Below the pieces are notes generated by a model, which did no database searches, had not been told where the DNA came from, and saw only the letters and a list, made by a program, of their open reading frames with translations. Below, in pieces: positions 18,479 through 28,527 of a stretch of 64,000 bases of DNA. Each line of letters opens with the position of its first letter. Position 1 is the first letter of the stretch. Origin of the DNA: Lactobacillus kitasatonis DSM 16761 = JCM 1039 (GTDB taxonomy: Bacteria; Bacillota; Bacilli; Lactobacillales; Lactobacillaceae); contig NZ_BALU01000006.1 of the NCBI RefSeq assembly GCF_000615285.1, positions 1-64,000 of the forward strand, written 5' to 3'. The position numbers were made by a program, and so were the translations under genes.

Positions 18479-19543
18479 TTATAAATCTTCACGAACTAAT
18501 GGACATGACATACATCTTGGAGCGTCGATTGGATCGGCACCACCGGTTGGGATTAAATCGATCTCAGATAAGTGCAAATATTCTTTTAATACTTCAACTA
18601 AATCATTCTTTGTTTTGATCTTCACATCTCCATTTTTATCTGGCTGAAGCACATAGATATCGATTTTACCTGATTTAGAAAGAATGAAGGGATGCACCGT
18701 GAACTGATCGTAATTGATCATTGTAAATACAGTATCTAGGTGCATCATGGCATGATTGTGTGGAATTCTAATTGCTAAAATCGTGTCAAAACTAGAGTGA
18801 CCAAATAAAGCGTGAGCTAAATCAGTAATAGCAGCTGCGGAAGTTCTTTGCTAAATTCCAATAGCTAGGACATGTTTGTTTAAAACTAATTCATCCCCGC
18901 CTTCGATTCGACCATGGTGATAACGATCACGCCAAACAGGAATATCTTGATCCTCAAAGTCCGGATGATGTTTCAAGATCGTTTTCATAAATAAGGATTC
19001 ACGCCTTCTTGCTCTAAAAGTCATACGGTTAATCGTCATACCATTACCAATTGCCGCTTGTTGATCACGAGTAAAGTAAACATTAGGCATTGGATCCAAA
19101 TAATAATCTGGATCTTCGGCTAAATCAGCTAACGATGGTTCCGCATTCTTGATCTCACTCTTTTTAATACCAGCAATTATTTGCTTCACCATCTCTGTTG
19201 GTTTCATTGCAAGTAAATAATCCATCAGTAGTTGATGCAAAGGATCATTTTTCTTAATGCCAGATTCTTCTAATAATTGATCAATAAAAGAAGTTCTCGT
19301 TTTTGACGATTCTAACGACTCTGCCAGCAAATTTTCCAAATAAACAACATGAATGCCTTGCTTTTGCAAAGTTTTAGCAAAATAATCGTGCTCTTTTTGT
19401 GCAATTTTCAAGTAAGGGATGTCGTCAATTAGCATCCGATTCAAGATCTCCAGTGAAAGATTTTCGAGTTCTTTACCAGGTCGATGAAGCATAACTGTTT
19501 TCAACTTACCAATTTCTGAATAAACATGAATTGGACTAGTCAT
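18479..19543 (-). pseudogene. arcA: Arginine deiminase, degraded
   Basis: Arginine deiminase hydrolyses arginine to citrulline and ammonia. N-terminal [20 protein letters not shown], active-site-region [13 protein letters not shown] and [19 protein letters not shown] are intact up to a TAG at 18851-18853 where homologues have serine. The same frame then continues [31 protein letters not shown] and ends with the catalytic cysteine segment [13 protein letters not shown] second lesion is visible: [10 protein letters not shown] joins directly to CMSCPL, an in-frame loss of about 50 codons. About 354 of 405-410 codons remain. Confidence 0.9.
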
Positions 19544-19619
19544 TTAACCACCCTCTCACCATAATCAATGTATTCGCTTACACTTGTTATGGCTCAATTG
19601 GCTATAAGTTACAAACCTA

Positions 19620-20471
19620 TTAGCTTAGTGAGTCGATAATTTTTTTCATCAAAGGTGTAACTTGTCTGTCTTTACGCCACACGAGCTGTAAATGCGTTAC
19701 CCAATTAGCATGTTTGATTGGAATCATATTGTCCTTAGCATAAGTTGAAGCAATTGATTCTGGTACAAGTGCTAACCCCATCTTTCTTTTAGCCCAAGTA
19801 ATTGCCGTTCGCGAATCATCACATTTAACTGCATAAAAAGGTGTAATTCCATGATGAGCAAAAGTTTGATCAAAGATACCTTCAAAACGGTGATAAATAA
19901 TCAAAGGTTGGTTGGCCAAATCTTTAATTCGCAATTCTTTTTTATCTTTAAATTTTGAATCAACAGTTACCGCCATCATCTTCTCGGTAGTTAAATTACG
20001 TGCATTTAGGCCATTACGATTATATGGGGTTCGTACTATTCCCAAATCGATTGTTTTCTTTTCTAATTTATCAAGAATACCAAAAGTATTGGCCTCATAA
20101 ATATCAAAACTAATTTCTGGATAAAAACGTGTTAATTCTTTAAACGAATCCATTGGAATAAGTCCAGTTGATGAAGAGGCCATTCCAATTGCAATGGTTC
20201 CTAATTCACCAGAAATGGTCTTTTGCACCTGATTTTCTGCATTATGAGCCAGTGATAAAATTTCACTAGCATATCCTTGCAAGATTTGTCCTGCATCTGT
20301 TAATTCAATGCCGTGGGCTGTTCTTTTAAAAAGCTGTGCACCTAATTCTTTTTCTAGTTGCTTTAATTGATAACTAAGTGGCGGTTGTGCAATGTACAAT
20401 CTTTTAGCAGCAGAAGTTATTTGCTTTTCTTCAGCTACTACTAAAAAATAATGTAATTGTTTAAGATTCAT
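19620..20471 (-). CDS. LysR family transcriptional regulator
   Basis: 283 residues, complete. N-terminal winged HTH MNLKQLHYFLVVAEE...TSAAKRLYIAQPPLSYQLKQLE, then the two-lobed effector domain from about residue 90 (GTIAIGMASSSTGLIP; DLGIVRTPYN). It lies upstream of the arc remnants and divergent from the P-type ATPase at 20600, with about 130 bases between. LysR proteins usually act on a divergent neighbour, so either the ATPase or the lost arc operon could be its target. Confidence 0.88.
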   Translation of the reverse strand: MNLKQLHYFLVVAEEKQITSAAKRLYIAQPPLSYQLKQLEKELGAQLFKRTAHGIELTDAGQILQGYASEILSLAHNAENQVQKTISGELGTIAIGMASSSTGLIPMDSFKELTRFYPEISFDIYEANTFGILDKLEKKTIDLGIVRTPYNRNGLNARNLTTEKMMAVTVDSKFKDKKELRIKDLANQPLIIYHRFEGIFDQTFAHHGITPFYAVKCDDSRTAITWAKRKMGLALVPESIASTYAKDNMIPIKHANWVTHLQLVWRKDRQVTPLMKKIIDSLS

Positions 20472-20599
20472 AATCTATCCCTTTTATTTCAGTAAATTCA
20501 GATATTAAATTTTTTAATATCATATATTATATTTTAGTATTTTAATCCGGGCAATTTATGTGCTAATTTAATAAGGTAGATTTGGAGGGAATTAAATAA

Positions 20600-22873
20600 A
20601 TGTCTGAAAATTTTCATGGCTTAACTCAAGCCGAAGCAGACAAACGACTTAAAGAAGATGGCTTAAACGAAGTACCTGAGCCTGAATATAATTTCTTTAA
20701 GGAATTTTTGTCTAAGTTATGGAATCTTTCTGCTTGGATTCTAGAAGGTGCATTAATTCTTGAATGTATCTTAGGCAAGTGGGTTCAATCATTATTTGTG
20801 TTGTTAATGTTGCTCTTTGCGGCCTTTAATGGTGCTTCAAAGAAGAAACAATCTAGACGTGTTTTAAACAACATCTCACATAAATTAACGCCAACCGTTG
20901 CTGTTGAAAGAGACGGTAAATGGATCAAGATCGATTCTAAGCAATTGGTCAAAGGCGATTTAATTTCATTGCAACGTGGTGATGTGCTAGCAGCTGATGT
21001 CAAAATCGTTTCTGGTACTTTAGCTTGCGACGAAAGTTCAATCACTGGTGAATCAAAGCCAGTTAAAAAGAATGTCGATGACACTGCCTATGCTGGTACT
21101 ACTGTAGTTGAAGGTGACGGCTTAGCAATTGTTACTGCGACTGGTAAACACTCAAGAAGTGGTAAGACTATTAACTTGATTAACAATTCTGCTGCTCCTG
21201 GTCACTTGCAACAATTGCTAACTAAGATTATCTACTACCTTTGCTTATTAGATGGTGTTCTTACTTTAGTAATCATCATTGCTTCATTCTTCAAGGGTGG
21301 TAATTTCAATACCTTTATTAACATGTTGCCATTCCTTGCCATGATGTTCATTGCTTCAATTCCTGTGGCAATGCCATCAACTTTTGCTTTGTCTAACTCA
21401 TTTGAAGCAACTCGTTTAAGTAAAGAAGGCGTTTTGACTTCTGACTTAACTGGTATCCAAGATGCCGCCAACTTAAACTTGCTGTTACTTGATAAAACTG
21501 GAACAATTACCGAAAACAAGACTGCTGTAGCTAGTTGGACCAAATTTGGTAACTTATCCGACAAGGATGTATTAGCTTTGGCTGGCGCAGCTACTGACAA
21601 GCGTAATGCTGGTATCATTGACACTGCTATTGATGAATACTTGAAGGAAAATGGCATCCCTGCAGCTGAAGCCACTAAGTTTGTTCCATTTACTTCTGAC
21701 ACTGGTTACTCAATGGCTGAAGCTGATGGCCATAATATTAAACTGGGTTCATTTAAGCAGTTGTCATTAATCGACAAAAATGTCAACGAAGAAGTAAAGG
21801 ATATTAACTTCAAAGCTGGTCGTTCAGTTGCTGTTTTAATCGACGATAAATTGGCCGGTGTCTTCATCTTACAAGATAAAGTTAGAAAAGACTCTAAGGC
21901 TGCCTTAGCTGAATTAAAGAAGCGTGGCGTTCGTCCTATCATGTTAACTGGGGACAACCAAAAAACTGCTGCAGCCGTAGCTGAACAAGTTGATTTAACC
22001 GGTGAAGTTATTTCTATTCATGACTTTAACGATAATACAAACATCGATAACTTAGCTGGTATCGCTGATGTTTTACCAGAAGATAAGTTAAACATGGTTA
22101 AGTTCTTCCAAAAGAAGGGCTACATCGTTGGTATGACCGGTGACGGTGTTAACGACTCACCTGCTTTGAAGCAAGCCGAAGTTGGTATCGCTGTTTCAAA
22201 CGCTGCCGACGTTGCTAAGCGTTCAGGTAAGATGGTTCTCTTAGATGATGGTTTAAGCTCAATCGTTAAAATTTTGGACGCTGGTCACCGTGTATATCAA
22301 AGAATGACTACCTGGTCATTGACTAAGCTTGCTAGAACTGCAGAATTAACTATGCTTTTGACATTCGGCTACTTGTTCTTCAACTACATTCCAATGGCTT
22401 TGAATGCGATGGTTATCTACACTATCATGAACAACATGGTTACTATGATGATTGGTACTGATAGAACCCATATCACTTACAAGCCAGAAAACTGGAATAT
22501 GGCAAAATTGGCTAAGATTGCCTTCTCACTTGCCGCAGGTTGGACCGTGATCGGCTTTATCTTTGTCTGGTACTTAAACACTCATGGCTGGAGTCATGGT
22601 ACTATCTCAACGATGGTCTACGTTTACTTAGTATTAAGTGCAATGCTCATTGTATTAATTACTAGAACTCGTAAGTACTTCTGGCAAGATTACCCATCTA
22701 AATTAGTTGGTATCGTTCAAATTGCAGACGTAGTTTTAACCTTTATCTTGGCTCTCTGCGGTTTAGCAATGGTACAAATTAGCTGGCAAAACTTATTAAT
22801 CACAGTAGTCGTTGCAGTAATTGCGGCGGTATTAATTGATTTGGTTTACCAACCGGTAATGAAAAATAGATAA
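20600..22873 (+). CDS. P3A-type P-type ATPase, probable proton pump
   Basis: 757-residue membrane ATPase. The short N-terminal cation-ATPase domain (FHGLTQAEADKRLKEDGLNE) leads into the membrane part; A-domain CDESSITGESKPV; membrane motif SIPVAMPSTFALS; phosphorylation site LLLLDKTGTITENK; hinge GMTGDGVNDSPALKQAEVG; a C-terminal set of helices. The fold and PVAMP-type motif fit the plasma-membrane proton ATPase group (P3A), suggesting H+ extrusion and acid tolerance; the ion is inferred. GGAGGG precedes the start. Very clean gene with a strong terminator, in contrast to the decayed neighbours. Confidence 0.88.
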   Translation: MSENFHGLTQAEADKRLKEDGLNEVPEPEYNFFKEFLSKLWNLSAWILEGALILECILGKWVQSLFVLLMLLFAAFNGASKKKQSRRVLNNISHKLTPTVAVERDGKWIKIDSKQLVKGDLISLQRGDVLAADVKIVSGTLACDESSITGESKPVKKNVDDTAYAGTTVVEGDGLAIVTATGKHSRSGKTINLINNSAAPGHLQQLLTKIIYYLCLLDGVLTLVIIIASFFKGGNFNTFINMLPFLAMMFIASIPVAMPSTFALSNSFEATRLSKEGVLTSDLTGIQDAANLNLLLLDKTGTITENKTAVASWTKFGNLSDKDVLALAGAATDKRNAGIIDTAIDEYLKENGIPAAEATKFVPFTSDTGYSMAEADGHNIKLGSFKQLSLIDKNVNEEVKDINFKAGRSVAVLIDDKLAGVFILQDKVRKDSKAALAELKKRGVRPIMLTGDNQKTAAAVAEQVDLTGEVISIHDFNDNTNIDNLAGIADVLPEDKLNMVKFFQKKGYIVGMTGDGVNDSPALKQAEVGIAVSNAADVAKRSGKMVLLDDGLSSIVKILDAGHRVYQRMTTWSLTKLARTAELTMLLTFGYLFFNYIPMALNAMVIYTIMNNMVTMMIGTDRTHITYKPENWNMAKLAKIAFSLAAGWTVIGFIFVWYLNTHGWSHGTISTMVYVYLVLSAMLIVLITRTRKYFWQDYPSKLVGIVQIADVVLTFILALCGLAMVQISWQNLLITVVVAVIAAVLIDLVYQPVMKNR

Positions 22874-22885
22874 TTTAACCAGAAT

Positions 22886-22919
22886 AAAAAAGAAGTGATG
22901 ATAATCATCACTTCTTTTT
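22886..22919. terminator. Hairpin terminator between convergent genes
   Basis: Perfect stem AAAAAGAAGTGATGAT / ATCATCACTTCTTTTT between the P3A ATPase and the convergent SLAP protein gene; T-runs on both strands. Confidence 0.85.
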
Positions 22920-22935
22920 GTTTTGCCTTGATTAT

Positions 22936-23433
22936 TTAGTTATTAATCATAATAGTTAAAACATTAAATGCCTTAACGTATTCACCATCACCAATTTGAA
23001 TAAATGGCTTTTCATTAATTTCCTTATGACCTAAATAGTCTACTTTGGTACCACGCTTGACAAACTTGCCTGGAATTTTTTCACCATTTTCATCATAGAT
23101 ATATGAAGTCTTCTTGATGATGTTTTCTACTCGAGCAGACTTAACATATGGTAAAAATGCTTCTTGTTTTACGAACCTGTTCTTGCCAATCTTAACGTAA
23201 GTGTCGCCGTTGATTACTTTGATAACGTGGATCTTGCACATGTTACCCTTCTTTAAACGACCCACTCTAACACCGCGCTTGTTGTAAACATATGTACTTC
23301 TAGTTAAATTTAATTTCTTACCTGTTTGAATTGGATCAGCAATTGTTGCATTAACTGGTTGCACGTTACTTGCCGCACCTAATCCTAGTGCCATCAATGC
23401 CAACCCAGCAAGATAAACTATTCTCTTTCTCAT
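22936..23433 (-). CDS. SLAP-domain secreted protein
   Basis: 165 residues. A signal peptide (about 1-29, ending PVNA) is followed by two S-layer-associated-protein (SLAP) repeats of about 60 residues, each with a YVYNKRG or YIYDENG opening and a closing YVKI/YVKAF strand (KIGKNRFVKQEAFLPY; QIGDGEYVKAFNVL). SLAP domains bind the cell wall non-covalently in acidophilus-group lactobacilli, so the protein is probably retained at the surface. No catalytic domain is present. Confidence 0.85.
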   Translation of the reverse strand: MRKRIVYLAGLALMALGLGAASNVQPVNATIADPIQTGKKLNLTRSTYVYNKRGVRVGRLKKGNMCKIHVIKVINGDTYVKIGKNRFVKQEAFLPYVKSARVENIIKKTSYIYDENGEKIPGKFVKRGTKVDYLGHKEINEKPFIQIGDGEYVKAFNVLTIMINN

Positions 23434-23567
23434 CGTTCTCTACCCCCGTTTAATCCGTTTTTTGCTTTCACTTTTATTTTATCAGAGATCAATAAATTTA
23501 AACTATTTTTTGAATTAAATCTGCTAAAATTATTAATTGAAACTATTCAAAGGGGGAGCACAAAATA

Positions 23568-25058
23568 ATGATTTTAACATGGGACATTATAAGGCGAACG
23601 TTAGAAGTTCTCTGGATAATCAACGTCATCTTCGCCGTATGGACAGTCTTCAGAAGTCGTCGAAGCGTAGTTTCAACTTGGGCTTGGATGCTCGTTTTGA
23701 CAATTCTACCTGGTATTGGTTTTATTCTTTACCTATTCTTTGGACGCCAATTATCACAAGATGAAATTTTTGCCATTCAAGAAGAACAAAAAGAAACACG
23801 AAATCATTATTTAAATCAGCAAAAGAAAATGCTAGAAGAATATGATCTTTTGCCTAGAAAAGAACGTGTACCGCGAGCTAGAATGCTAACCGAGCTGAAC
23901 TTAAACAATGACGATGCCATCTTAACTTTTGCCAACCACGTTAAGGTTTACATTGATGGACCTGAACTTTTTGACCAAATGATTGAAGACATCAAAAATG
24001 CTAAAGAGTCTGTCAGTTTAGAATTTTATACTTTCTACGCAGATAAATTGGGACATCGCGTTTTAGCCGCTCTTGAACAGGCAGCTAAAAATGGTGCCAA
24101 AGTTCGAGTAGTATATGATACTTCAGGTTCACGCGGTACTAAGCCAGCCTTTTTTGATCACTTAAGAGAATTGGGTGGTCAAGCCCAGCCATTTATTTCT
24201 ACTTCAAAAAAATACTGGTTTACTACTCCTCGTTTGAACTATCACCTTCACCGCAAATTAGTAGTTGTTGACCATAAGATCGGCTACATTGGTGGTTTTA
24301 ATATCGGTGATCAATACGTTAACCAATCTAAGAAATTTGGTCACTGGCGTGATACTCACCTTCGTGTTGTGGGCCAATCTCCTATCTTGATGGAAGTTCG
24401 TTTTGCAATGGATTGGAACACTTCAACTAGAAGAACTAATTTACCTAAATTCGAACTAAGCGAGCTTAGAGACTTCACCATTGATCGAAAAGACTTTGAT
24501 AAAGATGATAACGTAGCTATGCAGATTGTTTCATCCGGACCTGATAATCAACGTTATGGTATTCGCCGTGGCTATGAAGGAATAATTGCTGGAGCAAAAG
24601 AATACGTTTATATTCAAACTCCTTATCTTATCCCAGAAGACTCAATTTTAGAATCACTAATTATTGCCGCAAAAAGTGGCGTTGATGTAAGAATCATGAT
24701 TCCATGCATGCCCGATCACCCATTTGTTTATCGCGCAACCGAGTATTATGCCAAATATTTAGTTGCACACGGCGTTAAAGTTTACAAGTACAACGATGGC
24801 TTTATCCATGCAAAAACTATGGTTAGTGGCTCAAATATTTCTTCTGTTGGTTCTGCCAACCAAGATTTCCGTAGTTATACTTTGAACTTCGAAGTTAATT
24901 CATTTAACTACAATCCAGCCTTAACAAAAGAATTAAAAGAGATTTTTGAAAAAGATCTAGAGCAATGTACTCTTTTAACTAATGACTATTTTGCTAAACA
25001 ATCATCTTGGTTAAAGTTTAAACAATACTTCTCCAGATTACTTTCACCAATCTTTTAA
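23568..25058 (+). CDS. cls: Cardiolipin synthase
   Basis: Makes cardiolipin from two phosphatidylglycerol molecules at the membrane. 496 residues: two N-terminal membrane helices, then two phospholipase D HKD motifs, HRKLVVVDHKIGYIGGFN (about residue 226) and HAKTMVSGSNISSVGSANQD (about residue 412), both with H, K and D intact. Start ATG with GGGGGAG upstream. Monocistronic, with a terminator at 25069. Confidence 0.93.
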   Translation: MILTWDIIRRTLEVLWIINVIFAVWTVFRSRRSVVSTWAWMLVLTILPGIGFILYLFFGRQLSQDEIFAIQEEQKETRNHYLNQQKKMLEEYDLLPRKERVPRARMLTELNLNNDDAILTFANHVKVYIDGPELFDQMIEDIKNAKESVSLEFYTFYADKLGHRVLAALEQAAKNGAKVRVVYDTSGSRGTKPAFFDHLRELGGQAQPFISTSKKYWFTTPRLNYHLHRKLVVVDHKIGYIGGFNIGDQYVNQSKKFGHWRDTHLRVVGQSPILMEVRFAMDWNTSTRRTNLPKFELSELRDFTIDRKDFDKDDNVAMQIVSSGPDNQRYGIRRGYEGIIAGAKEYVYIQTPYLIPEDSILESLIIAAKSGVDVRIMIPCMPDHPFVYRATEYYAKYLVAHGVKVYKYNDGFIHAKTMVSGSNISSVGSANQDFRSYTLNFEVNSFNYNPALTKELKEIFEKDLEQCTLLTNDYFAKQSSWLKFKQYFSRLLSPIF

Positions 25059-25068
25059 AACGATTTTG

Positions 25069-25095
25069 AAACTGACAAAAATTTGTCAGTTTTTC
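25069..25095 (+). terminator. Hairpin terminator after cls
   Basis: Stem AAACTGACAAA / TTTGTCAGTTT followed by TTTTCTTTTA. Confidence 0.85.
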
Positions 25096-25170
25096 TTTTA
25101 CTTTTTGCTTTACTTATTTTTTATAAGTTGTATAGTTGACTTAACTTTTAATAAGTAAGGAAGTTAAAAC

Positions 25171-25931
25171 TTGGTTAAGGTAAAAATAGGCATACTTAAT
25201 TTGATGCATGATAAGATAGATACACAAAAACGTTTCTATAAAGTTTTGCCCAACGCAGAGTTAACGTTTTTATATCCACGCTCTCATTATCAAAATCGAC
25301 CTGTTCCTGCTGAGGTAGCCGCAACTTCAGAGCCACTAGATATTTCACGAATCAATGAATTTGATGGCTTCATTATTACGGGTGCCCCAATCGATCATCT
25401 TGCCTTTAAAGATGTTTACTTCAAAAATTAGACAGACAAAGAAAGCAGCAATTGTACTTCTGTTGGGGTGCAATTGCTGCTATGAACTACTTTTATGGCA
25501 TTAAGAAGAGAATTTTAGCAGAAAAGATTTTTGGCATCTTTCCTCATTTAATAATCGAACCACATCCCTTATTAAATGGGCTTAGCCAAGGATTTATCGC
25601 TCCACATGCTCGCTATGCAGAAATGGATAAAGAACGGATCATGCAAGATCCACGCTTAGTCATCAACTCTGTGGATGATAATGGTCACCTGTTCATGGTT
25701 TCATCAAAAGAAAAGCCTGAACAAAACTTTATCTTTTCTCATATCGAGTATGGTAGAAATGGCTTAAGGGACGAATACCGAAGAGTAATTGCGGCACATC
25801 CTGATCATCATTATAAAAAGCCAGAAAATTATTCAATGACTTCTCCACTCTTCCAGTGGAAAGATACACAAAAGACATTTTTTAACAATTGGCTTAAACA
25901 AGTTGAAAAAAGCAAATTAGTTTTAAATTAA
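25171..25931 (+). pseudogene. metA: Homoserine O-acyltransferase (MetA family), degraded
   Basis: Would acylate homoserine on the way to methionine. A TTG at 25171 after TAAGGAAG opens VKVKIGILNLMHDKIDTQKR, reaching FDGFIITGAPIDHLAF before a stop at 25431. The catalytic-cysteine segment MYFCWGAIAAMNYFYG and the remaining half, including HIEYGRNGLRDEYRR, follow in another frame (25452-25931). About 10-20 codons between the two halves are missing or scrambled. Sits directly upstream of cysK, as in other lactobacilli. Confidence 0.88.
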
Positions 25932-25949
25932 GAGGAAAAAAAGAGTACA

Positions 25950-26873
25950 ATTTATAATTCAGTTACAGAATTGATTGGTAACACACCATTATTGAAGTTG
26001 AATCGCGTTGTTCTGGAAGATGCAGTCGATGTTTACGTAAAGCTTGAATTTGAAAACCCAGCAGGTTCAATCAAGGACCGTATTGCCTTAGCAATGGTTG
26101 AAAAGTCAGAACGTGATGGCAACTTGAAGCCAGGCGGCACTATTATCGAACCAACTTCAGGTAACACCGGTATCGGTTTAGCAATGGTTGCAGCAGCAAA
26201 GGGCTACCACATTATCATTGTTATGCCAGAAACTATGAGTGTAGAACGTCGTAAGTTAATGAAGGGCTACGGTGCTGAACTTATTTTGACACCAGGCTCT
26301 GAAGGCATGAAAGGTTTAATTGCCAAGGCTAAAGAATTAGTTAAGGAAAAGGGTTACTACATGCCAATGCAATTCGATAACCCTGAGAACCCTAATATTC
26401 ATGAATCAACTACTGGTCCAGAAATCATCGCCGCAATGAATGGTATTGGCAAATCTGTCGACGCCTTCGTTGTCGGTGTTGGTACTGGTGGTACTCTTTC
26501 AGGTATTGGTCGTGCTTTGAAGAAGGAAGATCCTAACACTAAGGTTTATGCATTGGAACCTAGTGAAGCTCCTTTATTAAAGGAAGGTAAGACTGGTAAG
26601 CACGGTATTCAAGGTATTGCTGCAGGCTTTATTCCAAACAACTTGGACAAGAACGTTTACGATGGCATTGTTGAAGTTTCAACTGATGAAGCAATGGACA
26701 CCGCTTGTGAAGTTGCTAAGAACGAAGGCTTCTCACCTGGCATCTCTGCTGGTGCCAACATTCATGGTGCTATTGAATTAGTTAAGAAGCTTGGCAAGGG
26801 CCACACTGTTGTAACTGTAAGTCCGGATGGCGGTGACCGTTACCTTTCAACTGCTTTGTTTAATGAAGAATAA
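25950..26873 (+). CDS. cysK: Cysteine synthase / O-acetylserine sulfhydrylase
   Basis: PLP enzyme forming cysteine (or homocysteine in some relatives) from an O-acyl amino acid and sulfide. About 307 residues: [16 protein letters not shown] at the N-terminus, PLP lysine in [11 protein letters not shown], phosphate loop [13 protein letters not shown], and [11 protein letters not shown]. The usual first residues [10 protein letters not shown] are encoded, but no ATG, GTG or TTG stands before them: codons read AGT ACA ATT TAT. The start is put at the ATT at 25950, downstream of AGAGGA. If ATT is not used, the only start is a TTG at 25971 without a ribosome site. Confidence 0.85.
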   Translation: MYNSVTELIGNTPLLKLNRVVLEDAVDVYVKLEFENPAGSIKDRIALAMVEKSERDGNLKPGGTIIEPTSGNTGIGLAMVAAAKGYHIIIVMPETMSVERRKLMKGYGAELILTPGSEGMKGLIAKAKELVKEKGYYMPMQFDNPENPNIHESTTGPEIIAAMNGIGKSVDAFVVGVGTGGTLSGIGRALKKEDPNTKVYALEPSEAPLLKEGKTGKHGIQGIAAGFIPNNLDKNVYDGIVEVSTDEAMDTACEVAKNEGFSPGISAGANIHGAIELVKKLGKGHTVVTVSPDGGDRYLSTALFNEE

Positions 26874-26904
26874 AATTCCCAAAAATTACTGAAATCATTT
26901 CATT

Positions 26905-26938
26905 ATGGATGGATCTTTATGATTCATCCTTTTCTTTT
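26905..26938 (+). terminator. Probable terminator after cysK
   Basis: GGATG...CATCC stem with an A/T-rich loop, followed by TTTTCTTTT, about 30 bases after the cysK stop. Confidence 0.5.
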
Positions 26939-27020
26939 GCATAGATTATTGGGCTAGACCTTTTTACTGTAATCAATTATAATTGGTATAGACACATATT
27001 AACGGAAATAGGTATTTAAA

Positions 27021-28112
27021 ATGACAATGAGGTCCTTAGGTCTATCCATTTATCCAGATCACAGTAGCTTCGAAGATAATGCCAAATACTTAGAACTTGG
27101 TCATAAATATGGTTTCTCACGTATTTTTATGAGTATGCTTGAAGTACAAGGTAGCCCGGCAGAAACTCAAGCTAAGTATAAGAAAATCATTGAATATGGA
27201 AATAAACTTGGTTATCAAACTTTCCTTGATGTTTCTCCTCAATTATTTGATCAACTTGGTATCGACTACTCCGACTTAAAATTCTTTGCAGAAGCTGGCG
27301 CGGCTGGAATTCGATTAGACCAAGCATTTGACGGTGCAACTGAAGCCATGCTCTCCTACAATTCATACGGCTTGATCATCGAATTAAACATGAGTAATAA
27401 TGTTGACTACTTAAATAACATTATTTCTTACCAGGCAAATACACCTTTCATCTATGGCTGCCACAACTTCTATCCTCAACGTGGTACCGCTCTTCCTTAC
27501 GATTTCTTTATCGAATGTAGTGAACGATTCAAGAAATTTGGTATTCACACTGCAGCGTTTGTTTCTAGTCAAGTAGGAAAAATTGGCCCATGGAACGTTG
27601 AGGATGGTTTGCCAACTCTTGAACAAGATCGTGACTTGCCTATTGATGTTCAAGCAATGCATCTTTTTGCCTCTGGTTTAATTGATGATGTAATTATCGG
27701 TAATGCTTATGCTAGTGAAGAAGAATTAAAGGCTTTATCGCAAGTAAATCGTTATCAATTAATGCTTCATGTTGACTACGTAAAGCAAATTAGTGATATT
27801 GAAAAAACGATCGTTGAAAAGCCACAGCATTTCCGTCGTGGTGATATGAATGAAATCGTAATTCGTTCAACCATGCCTCGTGTAACTTATAAGAATATTC
27901 CTAACCCACTTCACGATAATAGTGAAGAATTTCAACGTGGTGATGTTTTAATTGGTAATGACAATTTTGGCATCTACAAGAATGAGTTGCAAATTGTACT
28001 AAAACCACATAAGGAACCTAGAAAGAATAAAATTGGTAGAATTGCTAAGGATGAATTGTTCTTACTCGATTTCATTAAACCATGGACTAAATTTAAGTTA
28101 ACCAGTAAATAA
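27021..28112 (+). CDS. MupG-like TIM-barrel protein (DUF871)
   Basis: 363 residues with the DUF871/MupG layout: N-terminal LGLSIYPDHSSFEDNAKYL, barrel strands GFSRIFMSMLEVQG and AGAAGIRLDQAFDG, HNFYPQRGTALPYDFF, and a C-terminal cyclophilin-like domain (RRGDMNEIVIRSTMPRVTY). Characterised MupG is a 6-phospho-N-acetylmuramidase in cell-wall recycling; whether this member has that activity or another glycosidase activity is not known. Monocistronic with a clear terminator. Confidence 0.85.
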   Translation: MTMRSLGLSIYPDHSSFEDNAKYLELGHKYGFSRIFMSMLEVQGSPAETQAKYKKIIEYGNKLGYQTFLDVSPQLFDQLGIDYSDLKFFAEAGAAGIRLDQAFDGATEAMLSYNSYGLIIELNMSNNVDYLNNIISYQANTPFIYGCHNFYPQRGTALPYDFFIECSERFKKFGIHTAAFVSSQVGKIGPWNVEDGLPTLEQDRDLPIDVQAMHLFASGLIDDVIIGNAYASEEELKALSQVNRYQLMLHVDYVKQISDIEKTIVEKPQHFRRGDMNEIVIRSTMPRVTYKNIPNPLHDNSEEFQRGDVLIGNDNFGIYKNELQIVLKPHKEPRKNKIGRIAKDELFLLDFIKPWTKFKLTSK

Positions 28113-28121
28113 GTCAAAATA

Positions 28122-28160
28122 AATACCCCTGAAAGAAATTTCCTTCGGGGGTATTATTTT
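28122..28160 (+). terminator. Hairpin terminator
   Basis: AATACCCC...GGGGTATT stem followed by ATTTTATTT just after the MupG-like gene. Confidence 0.8.
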
Positions 28161-28249
28161 ATTTCTGTTGATTTCACGCTATTATTAAGCGTTATACTCA
28201 TTAGTATAACTATCTTTAATTACTAGTGCAACACATAATGATATTTATT

Positions 28250-28516
28250 TTACTTGTATTTATTAGTCCTTTTCAAAAACAATCCTGCACTTACATATAA
28301 AGCGACAAAACATAGTAAGCTAATGATCCAATTTGGAAAGATTGACGTCATTATTATTGACCTGCCTGTCTCACTATTAGTTACTAGATCAACACCAAAG
28401 ATAGTTTAAATAATGGGTATATTTAAGTTAAACCACAAATCTAAGGTGAAATAAATCATCATTAAGATCACCCAAATTGCAATGGCTTTGATAGTCCTTT
28501 TTATCCAAAAATTCAT
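28250..28516 (-). pseudogene. Small two-helix membrane protein with in-frame stop
   Basis: An ATG at 28516 after AAAGGGGATATAG opens a frame of 88 codons interrupted once, at codon 37, by TAA. Before it lies a hydrophobic helix (AIAIWVILMMIYFTLDLWF); after it another (IISLLCFVALYVSAGLF) and the end KRTNKYK. With a single substitution it would be an ordinary two-helix protein. Its start lies 11 bases after the end of the GNAT gene, probably the same transcript. Family not recognised. Confidence 0.5.
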
Positions 28517-28527
28517 CTATATCCCCT

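Noticed and set aside
21235-21702. 155-codon frame on the minus strand within the P3A ATPase
   Set aside because: Shadow of a strongly conserved gene; no family pattern.
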